Assembly: GCF_006874625.1 (NCBI RefSeq)
Contig: NZ_CP030034.1
Location: forward strand, 3,348,001-3,412,000
Source: Bdellovibrio sp. NC01
Lineage (GTDB): Bacteria > Bdellovibrionota > Bdellovibrionia > Bdellovibrionales > Bdellovibrionaceae
Direction of reading: 5' to 3'
DNA length: 64,000 bases
Below the pieces are notes generated by a model. It was not told the DNA's origin. It did not search any database and was given only the letters and a program-made list of their open reading frames with translations. Each line of letters opens with the position of its first letter. The stretch's first letter is position 1. Positions 51,068-59,261 of the stretch are shown here, piece by piece. The translations under genes and the position numbers were made by a program.

Positions 51068-51358
51068 ATGGCAGACAAAGTTAAGCTTTCCAAAGACGGC
51101 AGCTCGATCGATTTCGTTCAATCTGACAGCCTTCCTACGTCCCTAAAAAAGTTCCGCCAAAGCCCTGAAATCGAAGGTTTCTACCGCTTTGTTTACGAAA
51201 ACGATCTGCAAAAAGAATCTTACGAGATCCTAGATCGTATTATTCAACTTCGTAAGGCGAAAAAGAACGAAGCGAAGAAAGAAGCTCAAGCCGCTGCCAA
51301 AGAAGAAAAAGCAGCAGCGAAAAAAGCTGAAGCCGCTAAAGGCGCAAAAAAGAAATAG
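51068..51358 (+). CDS. Small basic protein with Lys/Ala-rich tail
   Basis: A 96-residue cytoplasmic protein. The first 60 residues look folded (FVQSDSLPTSLKKFRQSPEI; GFYRFVYENDLQKESYEIL), and the rest is a Lys/Ala/Glu tail (AAKEEKAAAKKAEAAKGAKK) like those of histone H1-like or nucleic-acid-binding proteins. AGGGG lies about 8 nt before the ATG. It is monocistronic with its own terminator. DNA or RNA binding is a guess from charge alone. Confidence 0.75.
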   Translation: MADKVKLSKDGSSIDFVQSDSLPTSLKKFRQSPEIEGFYRFVYENDLQKESYEILDRIIQLRKAKKNEAKKEAQAAAKEEKAAAKKAEAAKGAKKK

Positions 51359-51379
51359 CCTAAAAAATATCAAGCTCTC

Positions 51380-51409
51380 AAAGTCCGGACCACCCGGACT
51401 TTGTTTTTT
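51380..51409 (+). terminator. Rho-independent terminator
   Basis: AAAGTCCGG (51380-51388), 5-nt loop, CCGGACTTT (51394-51402), then G and six T. Confidence 0.9.
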
Positions 51410-51474
51410 GATACATCCCTCTTTAGCAAGATTCCCATTTTGCTTAACGACCTCTGAATCCGTTGGAGGTCATT

Positions 51475-51747
51475 ATGAAAAAATCCCTAATTAAAAATAA
51501 AAAAGGCCAAGGCTTGATCGAGTATTTGATCATCGTTGCGATTGTCGCAGTTGGCAGTATCGCCGTGATTAAAGTCGTTGGCGCAAACATCGACGTACAA
51601 TTCGCCAACGTCGCACAAGCCTTAGGTGGCACCGATTCCAAAAAGAAAAATGCCTATGAAGTCACAGAGGGTTTGTATAAGAAGCGCGACTTCAGCAATT
51701 TCTTTGAAGACTCCGTCAACAGTTCCGGCAAAGGTAAGCAGAAGTAG
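51475..51747 (+). CDS. flp: Flp-type (type IVb) pilin
   Basis: A 90-residue prepilin and the structural subunit of a Tad pilus. A short basic leader (MKKSLIKNKKG) ends in Gly before QGLIEYLIIVAIVAVGSIAV, the Flp motif with Glu at +5 and a hydrophobic stalk. A variable, charged C-terminal part follows (NAYEVTEGLYKKRDFSNFF). The frame is open from a TTG at 51463, but the ATG at 51475 has GGAGGT 4 nt upstream. Tad pili are required for predation in Bdellovibrio (established knowledge). It heads a run of Tad genes on the plus strand. Confidence 0.9.
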   Translation: MKKSLIKNKKGQGLIEYLIIVAIVAVGSIAVIKVVGANIDVQFANVAQALGGTDSKKKNAYEVTEGLYKKRDFSNFFEDSVNSSGKGKQK

Positions 51748-51749
51748 CC

Positions 51750-52124
51750 ATGGGCTATCTTCTGCGCAATCGCCGCGGGCAAGGTTTGGTGGAAAGCCTT
51801 CTTGCTTTGCCGGTGATTTTCTTAAGCCTGTTCGCTTTGAGTTTTCTTTGTTATCGCGGAATTATTTTTTACTGCGCCGATCATTATCTTCATGAAGCTT
51901 TGCTGTGTACGAACGAATCCACGGCAATGACGTGTTCATTCGAATACGAACAACGTTTAGCAAAAATTATGATGCATAAAAACTGGGGCCGCTTATCCGT
52001 GCATAAAAGCGGATCGCAAAGTCGCGGCGAAGTGGAAGTAAATTTCCCGTTGATCGCGAAAAACTTCGGCCCTCCCCTTGTGATTGAAAAGAAAGTCTCG
52101 TTCCCTCTGAAATCGAGTTTCTAA
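51750..52124 (+). CDS. TadE-like pseudopilin
   Basis: A 124-residue minor pilin-like protein. The N-terminus NRRGQGLVESLLALPVIFLS carries a prepilin-type processing site (Gly-Gln with Glu at +5) and one membrane helix (to about residue 40), followed by a small periplasmic domain with two Cys (LLCTNES; MTCSFEY). TadE-type proteins help start or tip the Flp pilus. It begins 2 nt after the flp stop and shares one base with the next gene start. Confidence 0.8.
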   Translation: MGYLLRNRRGQGLVESLLALPVIFLSLFALSFLCYRGIIFYCADHYLHEALLCTNESTAMTCSFEYEQRLAKIMMHKNWGRLSVHKSGSQSRGEVEVNFPLIAKNFGPPLVIEKKVSFPLKSSF

Positions 52125-52912
52125 TGGCAAAGTTTCGCACTGATCTTTTTATTAATAATACTCTTTTGCGTTTTGTGAAGGCTTTTCGCACCGATCCTTC
52201 CGTTGCTGCGAACAACAAAGGTTTCGCTACAGCATTAATCTTAGCTTTGCTGCCAGCATTGGTGGGTGCTGTGCTTGTGACATTTGCGATTGTTTCTTTT
52301 GTGCAAGTTGAAGCTCGCATCAAGTATGCGTGTCGCAACACTTTGATTGAAGGGCAAAGCAAGGTTGCTGTTCATCTTGAAAAACTCTTGGCGATGAATC
52401 CGCAAGCTCTTATTCTTCGTGCACAGCTGATCGCTGCCCGAAGAGCCGCCGAATCAGGCGCATCCCCCGCAGCCCTAGCAACACTCGCTACCATAGAAGC
52501 AAGAGTCCGCGTTTTTATGGCGAAACAACAACAACTCATCATTCAAAGCAACTTGCGAATGCTGAAGTCGCAGACACAAACACGTTCGCGGGTTTTAAGT
52601 GAAGGACATAAATCCTTAAGCACCATTCCCCTTTTCACTTATGAATTATCAGGACCCATTGCCATGCCAAAGACTTTGGCTGTCCGTCCGGAGGGTTTCG
52701 AACCTCCGACTTATAATCCTGTCGAGAACTTTTCTGATGCCCAAGCGCTGGAGCAATCTTGGCAATATCGTCTGAAAGTCGTTCCGATGCTTGCGCCTTT
52801 CTTAAGTGGTGATTACCGCTTCCAAGAGCGTTGTAGCGTCTCTTTACAACAGCAGGAGTTACAGTGGGTTCCCCAAATCAAAAAGGACAAGTCCTTGTCG
52901 AAGCGGCTTTAG
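52124..52912 (+). CDS. TadG-like pilus-associated protein
   Basis: A 262-residue protein with a single N-terminal membrane helix after NNKGFATALILALLPALVGA, in the style of TadG/TadF proteins, and an Ala/Arg/Gln-rich helical body. The C-terminal part is less structured (RPEGFEPPTYNP at about 188-199) and contains a late Cys. It overlaps tadE by one base (TAATG), and the very short pseudopilin gene starts within its last 49 bp. Similarity to TadG is from layout and context only. Confidence 0.65.
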   Translation: MAKFRTDLFINNTLLRFVKAFRTDPSVAANNKGFATALILALLPALVGAVLVTFAIVSFVQVEARIKYACRNTLIEGQSKVAVHLEKLLAMNPQALILRAQLIAARRAAESGASPAALATLATIEARVRVFMAKQQQLIIQSNLRMLKSQTQTRSRVLSEGHKSLSTIPLFTYELSGPIAMPKTLAVRPEGFEPPTYNPVENFSDAQALEQSWQYRLKVVPMLAPFLSGDYRFQERCSVSLQQQELQWVPQIKKDKSLSKRL

Positions 52913-53034
52913 TCTTATCGCTGATTATTCTGATTTTCTTCGCAGCGATGAATAACTTAACCAAGATCAAAACACGAAATCACTCGTACCAATTCACTCA
53001 AGAGGTTTCCCATGGAAAAACTGCGCGCCCTTAA
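52864..53034 (+). CDS. Very short TadE/F-like pseudopilin (56 aa)
   Basis: A GTG start at 52864 with GGAG 5 nt upstream opens a 56-codon frame. The N-terminus QKGQVLVEAALVLSLIILIF is a class-III-prepilin-like cleavage site (Gly then Gln, Glu at +5) plus a hydrophobic helix, the same plan as the Flp and TadE-like proteins nearby. A charged tail of about 25 residues follows. It overlaps the TadG-like gene by 49 bp and the CpaB-like gene by 23 bp, which is easily missed by length filters. The pilin-like N-terminus, ribosome site and position argue that it is real. Confidence 0.75.
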   Translation: MGSPNQKGQVLVEAALVLSLIILIFFAAMNNLTKIKTRNHSYQFTQEVSHGKTARP

Positions 53035-53497
53035 GTTCGATACTAAAATTTATCTAGCGGCTTTCATCATTTTGGGTTTGATTTCACTGATCTTTTCTTT
53101 CAACAAAGAATCGGTTGCACCCATCGCTAAAGAAGATCCCGCACCCACTTCAGTCGATACATTCATTCCAAAAGGTTACGTCTTAGTTCCCGTAGACTTG
53201 GCCAATGCCGATTCGTTAAGCTCACTCGTCGGCGACATGGGCGGAGTCGTCGATCTGTACCTGAGCGGCGGTAGCGATCACAAACGTCGCAATATCAAGG
53301 TCGCATCCAGAATTAAATTATTAAGAGCACCACTGAACCCACAGCAGTATGCCGTCTTGGCGAAAGAAAACGACAGCTCTAAAATTTTAAGTCTTCCAGG
53401 GCCTTTCATCGCGGTTGTGCAAAACCCGGACTCAAAGGGAACCGAAGTGACTCAAAGTGCCAGCAAGTCTTCAGTACACATTGAATACCAAAATTAG
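53012..53497 (+). CDS. CpaB/RcpC-like Tad pilus assembly protein, short form
   Basis: A 161-residue protein with an N-terminal membrane helix (IYLAAFIILGLISLIFSF) and a periplasmic domain in which IPKGYVLVPVDLANADSLSSLV, then VVDLYLSGG (quoted in parts), resemble the SAF/CpaB region that binds near the secretin. CpaB is usually 250-300 residues, so this is a shortened version. GAGG lies 6 nt before the ATG. Position between pseudopilins and the next secreted protein supports the Tad role. Confidence 0.65.
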   Translation: MEKLRALKFDTKIYLAAFIILGLISLIFSFNKESVAPIAKEDPAPTSVDTFIPKGYVLVPVDLANADSLSSLVGDMGGVVDLYLSGGSDHKRRNIKVASRIKLLRAPLNPQQYAVLAKENDSSKILSLPGPFIAVVQNPDSKGTEVTQSASKSSVHIEYQN

Positions 53498-53505
53498 GAT
53501 GAGTT

Positions 53506-54375
53506 ATGAAAAACATGATCTTACTAACAACATTGTTATTACTTTCATTCAAAGTAAGCGCCCAAGAACTGCTTGTCGTGCAGGCCCCGGGTGCGGATCC
53601 AGCAACGTACAAAGAAGTGATTCGCAATACGCAAGGTGCAGTGACCTACGCGGAAATTCAAAGTCAGCAACTTCGTCGTAACGCTATTCAAGAAGAACAA
53701 GTTTTTGCTTTGGGTGATCAATTGCAAAAACCCGAAGCTGATTTAAAAAAAGAAGTTGAATCACTTCAACGTCAAGCTCCCCTAACTGAAAACAGCATGA
53801 TGTTCCTTAAAGATTTCTCTTCTAAGAAGTCACAAGATTCACGTTCTGCAGATTGGGATATTCAAACGTGCAAGGTCAGCGCTTTAGTCGATGCTCTTCC
53901 AGAACCGTCGTGCCAATTGCAAAAAGTAGATATCCAACAGGTGAAACGTCAGTGGCCGCAAGCAGATCTTTTGATGATTGAATCGATCACCATTGATCTT
54001 GCCGAGCCAAAAACTGTGTCGGTTGATTCGCGTGCAAGTTATCACTGGACATTGCTTTCAAGCGCCTACAAAAAGATTTCGTTCTATGGAACTTATCAAC
54101 AGTTTCAACAACAGCATTTCTTTTCGGATCCATTTATCGAAGGCGCTTGCGATGGCTTTTCTTCGAACATCGATGACTTTGATACAAATAATCGCGCGCT
54201 GGTATTTTTCTCTAAAGAATGCACGAAGAAAGCTTACACGCCGCCTGTACAAAAGACTTCGTTCGCCCAATGGGTTGATGATCACAAGGTGCTGGTTTAT
54301 TCGCTGGGTGCCGTTCTTGCCGGAGGAGCGGTGGTCGCGATGCAAGGCAAGACACTCGTTATCGATAAAAACTAA
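53506..54375 (+). CDS. Exported protein of the Tad cluster, unknown function
   Basis: A 289-residue protein with a signal peptide (LLLLSFKVSAQEL), a long helical Gln-rich segment, an acidic central part with three or four Cys, and a C-terminal hydrophobic helix (VLVYSLGAVLAGGAVVAM) near 262-280. It starts 8 nt after the CpaB-like gene with GGATGA upstream and ends the plus-strand Tad run. I do not recognise it. Its export and position suggest a periplasmic component of pilus assembly. Confidence 0.7.
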   Translation: MKNMILLTTLLLLSFKVSAQELLVVQAPGADPATYKEVIRNTQGAVTYAEIQSQQLRRNAIQEEQVFALGDQLQKPEADLKKEVESLQRQAPLTENSMMFLKDFSSKKSQDSRSADWDIQTCKVSALVDALPEPSCQLQKVDIQQVKRQWPQADLLMIESITIDLAEPKTVSVDSRASYHWTLLSSAYKKISFYGTYQQFQQQHFFSDPFIEGACDGFSSNIDDFDTNNRALVFFSKECTKKAYTPPVQKTSFAQWVDDHKVLVYSLGAVLAGGAVVAMQGKTLVIDKN

Positions 54376-54399
54376 ATGAATTCAAATTAAGAGATCGAA

Positions 54400-55662
54400 T
54401 TAAAGAAGCGTTTTTCCGCAGAAAACGACTTCTTTGATTTTTCCATCTTCAATCACCGTGTGTGAATTCGGAGCGAAAGAAGAATCCGGATGCGCATGCA
54501 CTTCTTCTAAAGAGCCGTTGAACTTTTTAATTCGTGCAGCGGGGCTTTCTTCAAGCGCTTGATAGTTCGACATGAATGATGACGGTTCAACAGGGCTGTC
54601 ACAACCAAATGACATTGGAATTTGCGCCATTCGCAGCGCTTCCCAAGGAAATGCATAACGATAAAGATCTCGCAGTTTATCTTGCAACCACGCTTTGTCG
54701 CTTAGCCAGTGACAAGGTTGCATGTGACAACGCACATGCAACGGCTTCATCATCTGAATCGTTTCAGGGCGAATCACTTGGGCGTGTTCAAGATTCAAAC
54801 GTCCCACAAATCCTTGCGCTGAAACTTTGCGGGCAAGGCTCACCATATCGTGCACAGCTTGATCACCGATCACGTGCACAGAAACCTCGAGCTTTGCTTC
54901 CCACGTGCGCTTCATCAAAACTTCAACATCCTCTAGAGACCACAACGTGCGACCACGTGGACCATCAGGGATACCGCGATAAGGACGAGACAAGTAAGCA
55001 GTCTCTGAACCCAACGATCCGTCATAGAAAAATTTAATGCCTTTAGAGCGCAACAACGGCGTTTCGTGCTGACGCGTGTACAACGCCAATTTCAATGAGT
55101 CTTCAAACCCCTTCAAGTCATAACACGTGAAGTTTTCTTCAAGTGCCACAGTCAGAAGTTTTTCATTTTCTAAATCAACCAAAGAATTCCACAACGACTC
55201 AGTCCCCGTCATGTCACGCACGTGCGTGAAACCCGCAGTGTTATAGACATTGCAGGCAGCAAGGATGTGTTGTTTTCTTTGCTCTTTGGAAAAATCAGGA
55301 AGGCGATCCCATGAAGAAAGGTGTTCAGCCTCTTTCAAAATTCCAGAATCAGACTGCAATCCCAAACGTTGTAAACCCAATGAGTTCACCCAGGCCGAGT
55401 GACCATCGCCTTTTGCCAAATAGACAGGACGATGAGGAAACAAACGATCAAGAATTTCTTTTGTGGGTTTGACTGACCAGTCTTTATCATTCCATCCGAA
55501 ACCAACAAGCCAGTCTTCGCGATAGAAACTGTTTTTGGAAAGATCCCAATTGGCCAATTCCTCTGCCGATTGCAGCTTCTGCAAATACAGGCCCGAAGCG
55601 AATTCGCCGGTTGCAAGGAAGTGAGTATGGCTGTCGTAAAGACGTGGGATCTTAAAAAACAT
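54400..55662 (-). CDS. YtcJ-like amidohydrolase
   Basis: A 420-residue metal-dependent hydrolase without signal peptide. DSHTHF (residues 10-15) gives the HxH metal site; SVHVIGDQAVHDM and RLNLEHAQVI supply further His ligands; CDSPVEPSSFMSNYQAL holds the late Asp. This is the YtcJ/AepA branch of amidohydrolases with unknown substrates. The frame is open from 55692, but the ATG at 55662 begins the conserved domain. That start and its AGAGGGG site lie at the edge of a strong hairpin (55665-55688) that follows the Gly/Met-rich protein gene. Confidence 0.8.
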   Translation of the reverse strand: MFFKIPRLYDSHTHFLATGEFASGLYLQKLQSAEELANWDLSKNSFYREDWLVGFGWNDKDWSVKPTKEILDRLFPHRPVYLAKGDGHSAWVNSLGLQRLGLQSDSGILKEAEHLSSWDRLPDFSKEQRKQHILAACNVYNTAGFTHVRDMTGTESLWNSLVDLENEKLLTVALEENFTCYDLKGFEDSLKLALYTRQHETPLLRSKGIKFFYDGSLGSETAYLSRPYRGIPDGPRGRTLWSLEDVEVLMKRTWEAKLEVSVHVIGDQAVHDMVSLARKVSAQGFVGRLNLEHAQVIRPETIQMMKPLHVRCHMQPCHWLSDKAWLQDKLRDLYRYAFPWEALRMAQIPMSFGCDSPVEPSSFMSNYQALEESPAARIKKFNGSLEEVHAHPDSSFAPNSHTVIEDGKIKEVVFCGKTLL

Positions 55663-55664
55663 AA

Positions 55665-55688
55665 GCCCCTCTGTTTTAGCAGAGGGGC
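55665..55688 (-). terminator. Terminator-like hairpin that also holds the ribosome site of the amidohydrolase
   Basis: GCCCCTCTG and CAGAGGGGC form a perfect 9-bp stem with a 6-nt loop. On the minus strand it is followed by TTATGTTTTTT, which is both a T tract and the amidohydrolase start codon. The only Shine-Dalgarno (AGAGGGG) is the 3' arm. Confidence 0.65.
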
Positions 55689-55716
55689 CCACATTGTTTA
55701 AGTTTTAATTTTTAAA

Positions 55717-57888
55717 TTAGCGACCTGTTCCGATTGGCGTTGTCGCTGTCGCGCCGCCAACTGGAGTTGGGATCGAAGGAACTGCGGAACCGATTGGAGT
55801 TGTAGCTGTCACACCACCACCAACGCCACCGTAACCTGGAGACGTCAAACCACCAATTGGGTACGAAGAACTCATGTAACCCGTACCAATTGTACCGCCA
55901 ATACCGATAGAACCACCGATGTAACCAGTCGTGCCGTAGCCGTACTGAACTTGTTGGATTCTAGAGATCAAACCGTAAAGCTCTGTTTGCAAGCTCGCTA
56001 CGACTTGTTGACGTTGCATTTGTTGTTGCATGTAAGTTTGTTGCTGCTGCATGTACGATTGGTACTGTTGCATTTGCATTTGCATCATTTGTTGCTGCAT
56101 TTGCATCATGCCCAAGCTGCCAGCCATACCGCCCATGCCCATCATTGAGCCGTCCATCATAGAGCCCATTGGCATACCCATCATGCCACCGGCAACACCG
56201 CCAAGCATTGAACCCATCGGCATCCCCATCATCGCGCCCATTGGCATGCCCATCAAGCCACCTGCCATTGAACCCATTGGCATACCCATCATACCACCAG
56301 CCATCATAGAGCCCATCGGCATACCCATGATACCACCGGCAACACCGCCAAGCATTGAACCCATCGGCATACCCATCATAGAGCCCATTGGCATGCCCAT
56401 CATTCCGCCTGCCATTGAACCCATTGGATAACCCATCATACCACCGGCCATCATAGAGCCCATCGGCATACCCATGATACCACCAGCAACACCACCGACC
56501 ATCGAACCCATCGGCATGCCCATCATATAGCCACCGGCCATCGCGCCCATTGGCATACCCATCATGTAACCGCCAGCCATAGAGCCCATCGGCATTCCCA
56601 TGATACCGCCAGCTACACCGCCGATCATGTTACCCATTGGCATACCCATCATGCCGCCCATCATTGGGTAACCCATCGCACCTGCGTATGGACCACCAAT
56701 GCCCCACGGACCTGCTGCGCCCCAAGGACCCATGCCAGGAAGGAACAATCCACCCATCATTGATGGATTCATACCAGCCATCATATATGGGTTGCCCCAC
56801 ATACCATTACCCATTGCACCACCGAATGGACCTTGCATACCGTAAGGACCACCGTTGTTACCTGCGCAACCGAAACCACCAGCACCTACACCGCCGCCGA
56901 TAGCACCGTAAATACCGCTACCACCGCCGATTGCTTGTGAAAGACCTTGCGCGAAGAATGGAAAGCCGAAGCCCCATGCTGGATAAGGATTTGAAGGATA
57001 ACCTAGGCTAGAGTTTGCATCGACAACCATTTGGTTTGTTTTGTAACCAGCATAAGTAGCCAAGCCACCCAATACCAAGTTACCTGCAACACTCGCCCAA
57101 TCAGTTTCTGGTTTTTGATAAGTGTAACCGTTACCAGTCATCGCACAAGTTTCACAGATACCACCTTCAAGGCGATCTTGTTGAGCTTGGCGTTGAGCAT
57201 CGATAGCGTCTTGTCTTGCATCTTTCAATGCATCTTTTTGTGCAGCGATTTGACGATCCAAAGCTGCTACTTCACGTTTCAATTTATCTTGTTGAAGTTT
57301 TTGTTTTCTATAATCAACCAAAGCACGACGGCAATCTTCTACAGTGTAAGCGCCTTTGTCTTCAGCTCTGAATTTTTTAACAGAACAAACTGAACCCGAT
57401 ACAGAGCCCACTTTAGATTTGTCACACATTTGATTCCACTCAGAAGATTCAAATGGAGATGTCTCTTCAGTTCCAGGAGCTTGAACTGCAGTTCCACCTT
57501 CATCACCTTGAGCGATAGTGTCACCTTCTTGGCCGATACCTTTATATTCAGTACAGCTTCTGCCTGTGTCGATGTGATTGAAGATGAAGTCTGCGTAGTC
57601 AGCGCTAATCACGCCTTCAATCGCTTTCTTCGAGTCTCTCATATCGCGCGTTTGCAAACGCTTCAACTCTGTGTCTTTAGATCTTTTTTGTTTTTGGAGT
57701 TCAGTGATACTCTGCTGAATCTCTTTAATCGCGTCTTGTTCGCTTGAAGCGCCCGCGCCAGCAGAAACTTGGTATGGGCAAGATTGCATTCCGCCCCACA
57801 TACCATAACCATAGGATTGTGCCTGAGCACTTGCTGCAATTCCCATCACGATTGTGAATGGAGTTGCGATGCGAATCCATAACTTCAT
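55717..57888 (-). CDS. Secreted Gly/Met-rich repeat protein with coiled coil
   Basis: A 723-residue exported protein in four parts. A signal peptide (AASAQAQSY) is followed by a helical coiled-coil region to about 255 with several Cys (SCTEYKG; GGICETCAMTG). A Gly-rich region to about 400 leads into 13 copies of MG[MY]PMG[SAN]M (about 410-580) with GGVAGG linkers. A Gln/Met-rich segment (MQMQQQMMQMQMQQYQSYMQ) and a Gly/Thr/Pro tail close it. The frame is open to 58191, but the ATG at 57888 has GGAGAT upstream and starts the signal peptide. It may be an extracellular or envelope material-type protein, perhaps pilus-related or metal-binding through Met. No family is recognised. Confidence 0.8.
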   Translation of the reverse strand: MKLWIRIATPFTIVMGIAASAQAQSYGYGMWGGMQSCPYQVSAGAGASSEQDAIKEIQQSITELQKQKRSKDTELKRLQTRDMRDSKKAIEGVISADYADFIFNHIDTGRSCTEYKGIGQEGDTIAQGDEGGTAVQAPGTEETSPFESSEWNQMCDKSKVGSVSGSVCSVKKFRAEDKGAYTVEDCRRALVDYRKQKLQQDKLKREVAALDRQIAAQKDALKDARQDAIDAQRQAQQDRLEGGICETCAMTGNGYTYQKPETDWASVAGNLVLGGLATYAGYKTNQMVVDANSSLGYPSNPYPAWGFGFPFFAQGLSQAIGGGSGIYGAIGGGVGAGGFGCAGNNGGPYGMQGPFGGAMGNGMWGNPYMMAGMNPSMMGGLFLPGMGPWGAAGPWGIGGPYAGAMGYPMMGGMMGMPMGNMIGGVAGGIMGMPMGSMAGGYMMGMPMGAMAGGYMMGMPMGSMVGGVAGGIMGMPMGSMMAGGMMGYPMGSMAGGMMGMPMGSMMGMPMGSMLGGVAGGIMGMPMGSMMAGGMMGMPMGSMAGGLMGMPMGAMMGMPMGSMLGGVAGGMMGMPMGSMMDGSMMGMGGMAGSLGMMQMQQQMMQMQMQQYQSYMQQQQTYMQQQMQRQQVVASLQTELYGLISRIQQVQYGYGTTGYIGGSIGIGGTIGTGYMSSSYPIGGLTSPGYGGVGGGVTATTPIGSAVPSIPTPVGGATATTPIGTGR
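56160..56655 (-). repeat. Array of 13 MGMPMGSM-type repeats
   Basis: Thirteen octamer-like units of the form MG[MY]PMG[SAN]M are spaced by short Gly/Ala linkers (AGGM, GGVAGGIM). Higher-order blocks recur, for example around 56205-56300 and 56350-56440, indicating unequal-crossover growth. Confidence 0.85.
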
Positions 57889-58072
57889 AAATGATCTCCT
57901 GATTGGAAAAAACACTTCTTCAGTTTCACTCATCGTCAGGATTGGACTAGGACTTGACTCAAAATCAGGCAAATCTATGGAAAACCGGTGGAAACTAGAC
58001 TGTCGAGCAGCATTTTGGTTACACCAGTTTAAGTCGTCATCCATGACAACAAGAGCGACAGTTACATTTCCT

Positions 58073-58101
58073 TTGCACTGCCCTATTCGAAATCCTACAC
58101 T
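58073..58101 (+). promoter_or_regulatory. Sigma-70-type promoter with predicted leaderless start
   Basis: TTGCAC (58073-58078), 17 nt, TACACT (58096-58101), then exactly 7 nt to the ATG at 58109, leaving no room for a leader. Confidence 0.6.
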
Positions 58102-58108
58102 AGCAAGT

Positions 58109-59212
58109 ATGACTAAGCACACAATTCTTTGTGTAGATGATGAAATAGACAACGTAGACGCCCTAGAACGGCTCTTTCGTCGTAAGTACACTGTACTAAA
58201 GGCTACCTCTGGAAAAGAGGCGTTGGCTGTTCTCGACCAAAATCCAGGACCCCTTGCTCTTATTATTACTGACCAACGAATGCCAGAAATGACAGGCGTA
58301 GAGTTTCTAGAAAAAACTCTGGAATCTCATCCTGAGACAACTCGTATTCTTCTGACTGGTTACACAGATCTTGAATCTGTGATCATGGCAGTAAATAAAG
58401 GACAGATCTTCCGTTATCTCACAAAACCGTGGGACCCCGTGGACCTTGCGAATACGGTTGATCATGCAGTTGAAAGATTTGCGCTGGGACAAGAGCTTGC
58501 AAAGAAAAACGCAGAGCTTGCGAAAGCTTTGGAAGAACTTAAGAGCTTAGATGTCGCGAAATCTAACTTCATGATTCTGATCAATCATGAATTGAAAACG
58601 CCGCTGACTTCGATCTTAAGCTTTTCTTCTTTGTTGGCAGAATCGAAACTGAATGATGAAGACAAGTTGATGGTCAATCGAATCGGTAAAAGTGCCGAGC
58701 GTTTGAAGAACTTAGTTGAAGATGTGTTATTGGTTGTTCGCGCCGAAACGAATCAGTTGAAGATTGATCGTCAAAGCGTCGCCTTCACACAGTTCGATGA
58801 TATGCCAAAAGATTTACAAACCCTGATGGCGCAAAAACAACAGACGATCGCGGTGAAATTAGAACCGTTGCATGTGAATGCCGATGTGCGCCTGATTAAA
58901 CAAGTGATGCAGCGACTGATTCACAATGCTGCGAAGTTTGGTTCTGAAAGCAGCGCGATTCACGTTGAAAGCATGAAGAGTGGTTCGAATCTACGCTTCA
59001 TCGTCCACAACAAAGGCCCGCAATTGCCTGCGAACGTGATGGATAAGATCACGAAGCCCTTCTATATTGACGAAGACGTTATGCACCACTCGACGGGAAC
59101 TGGTTTGGGTCTAACGATCTGTCAGTCGATCTTGAAATCGCATAATTCGACTTTGCAGTTTAAAAACACCGATCAAGGTGTGATGGTTTATTTCGAACTG
59201 CCGCTAGCCTAG
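58109..59212 (+). CDS. Response regulator-histidine kinase hybrid
   Basis: A 367-residue cytoplasmic signalling protein. A receiver domain (1-120) has VDDE at 9-12, phospho-acceptor D55 in LIITDQRMPEM and K107 in TKPWDP. It is followed by a short helix, a HisKA domain with H160 in INHELKTPLTS, and an ATPase domain with N-box HNAAKFG and GTGTGLGLTI. The kinase order (REC first) suggests a regulator whose own phosphorylation controls kinase output. The frame is open from 57854; the ATG at 58109 starts the receiver and follows the promoter by 7 nt. It lies between parts of the Tad cluster and may regulate them. Confidence 0.88.
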   Translation: MTKHTILCVDDEIDNVDALERLFRRKYTVLKATSGKEALAVLDQNPGPLALIITDQRMPEMTGVEFLEKTLESHPETTRILLTGYTDLESVIMAVNKGQIFRYLTKPWDPVDLANTVDHAVERFALGQELAKKNAELAKALEELKSLDVAKSNFMILINHELKTPLTSILSFSSLLAESKLNDEDKLMVNRIGKSAERLKNLVEDVLLVVRAETNQLKIDRQSVAFTQFDDMPKDLQTLMAQKQQTIAVKLEPLHVNADVRLIKQVMQRLIHNAAKFGSESSAIHVESMKSGSNLRFIVHNKGPQLPANVMDKITKPFYIDEDVMHHSTGTGLGLTICQSILKSHNSTLQFKNTDQGVMVYFELPLA

Positions 59213-59261
59213 TTCGGCTGTCCGGACGGCGACTGTCCTTCTAATATTTAATAGATGTATC

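Noticed and set aside
51475-54375. Search for a Bd0108-like host-interaction (hit) gene beside the Tad cluster
   Set aside because: No protein here could be matched to it with confidence from sequence alone, so no such call is made.
55901-55908. ACCGATAG on the plus strand within the Gly/Met-rich protein gene
   Set aside because: No -35 partner and no plus-strand gene downstream.
56051-56431. 126-codon plus-strand frame (Ile/Pro-rich) opposite the Gly/Met repeats
   Set aside because: It is the antisense reading of the MGMPMG repeat, with no start signal of its own.
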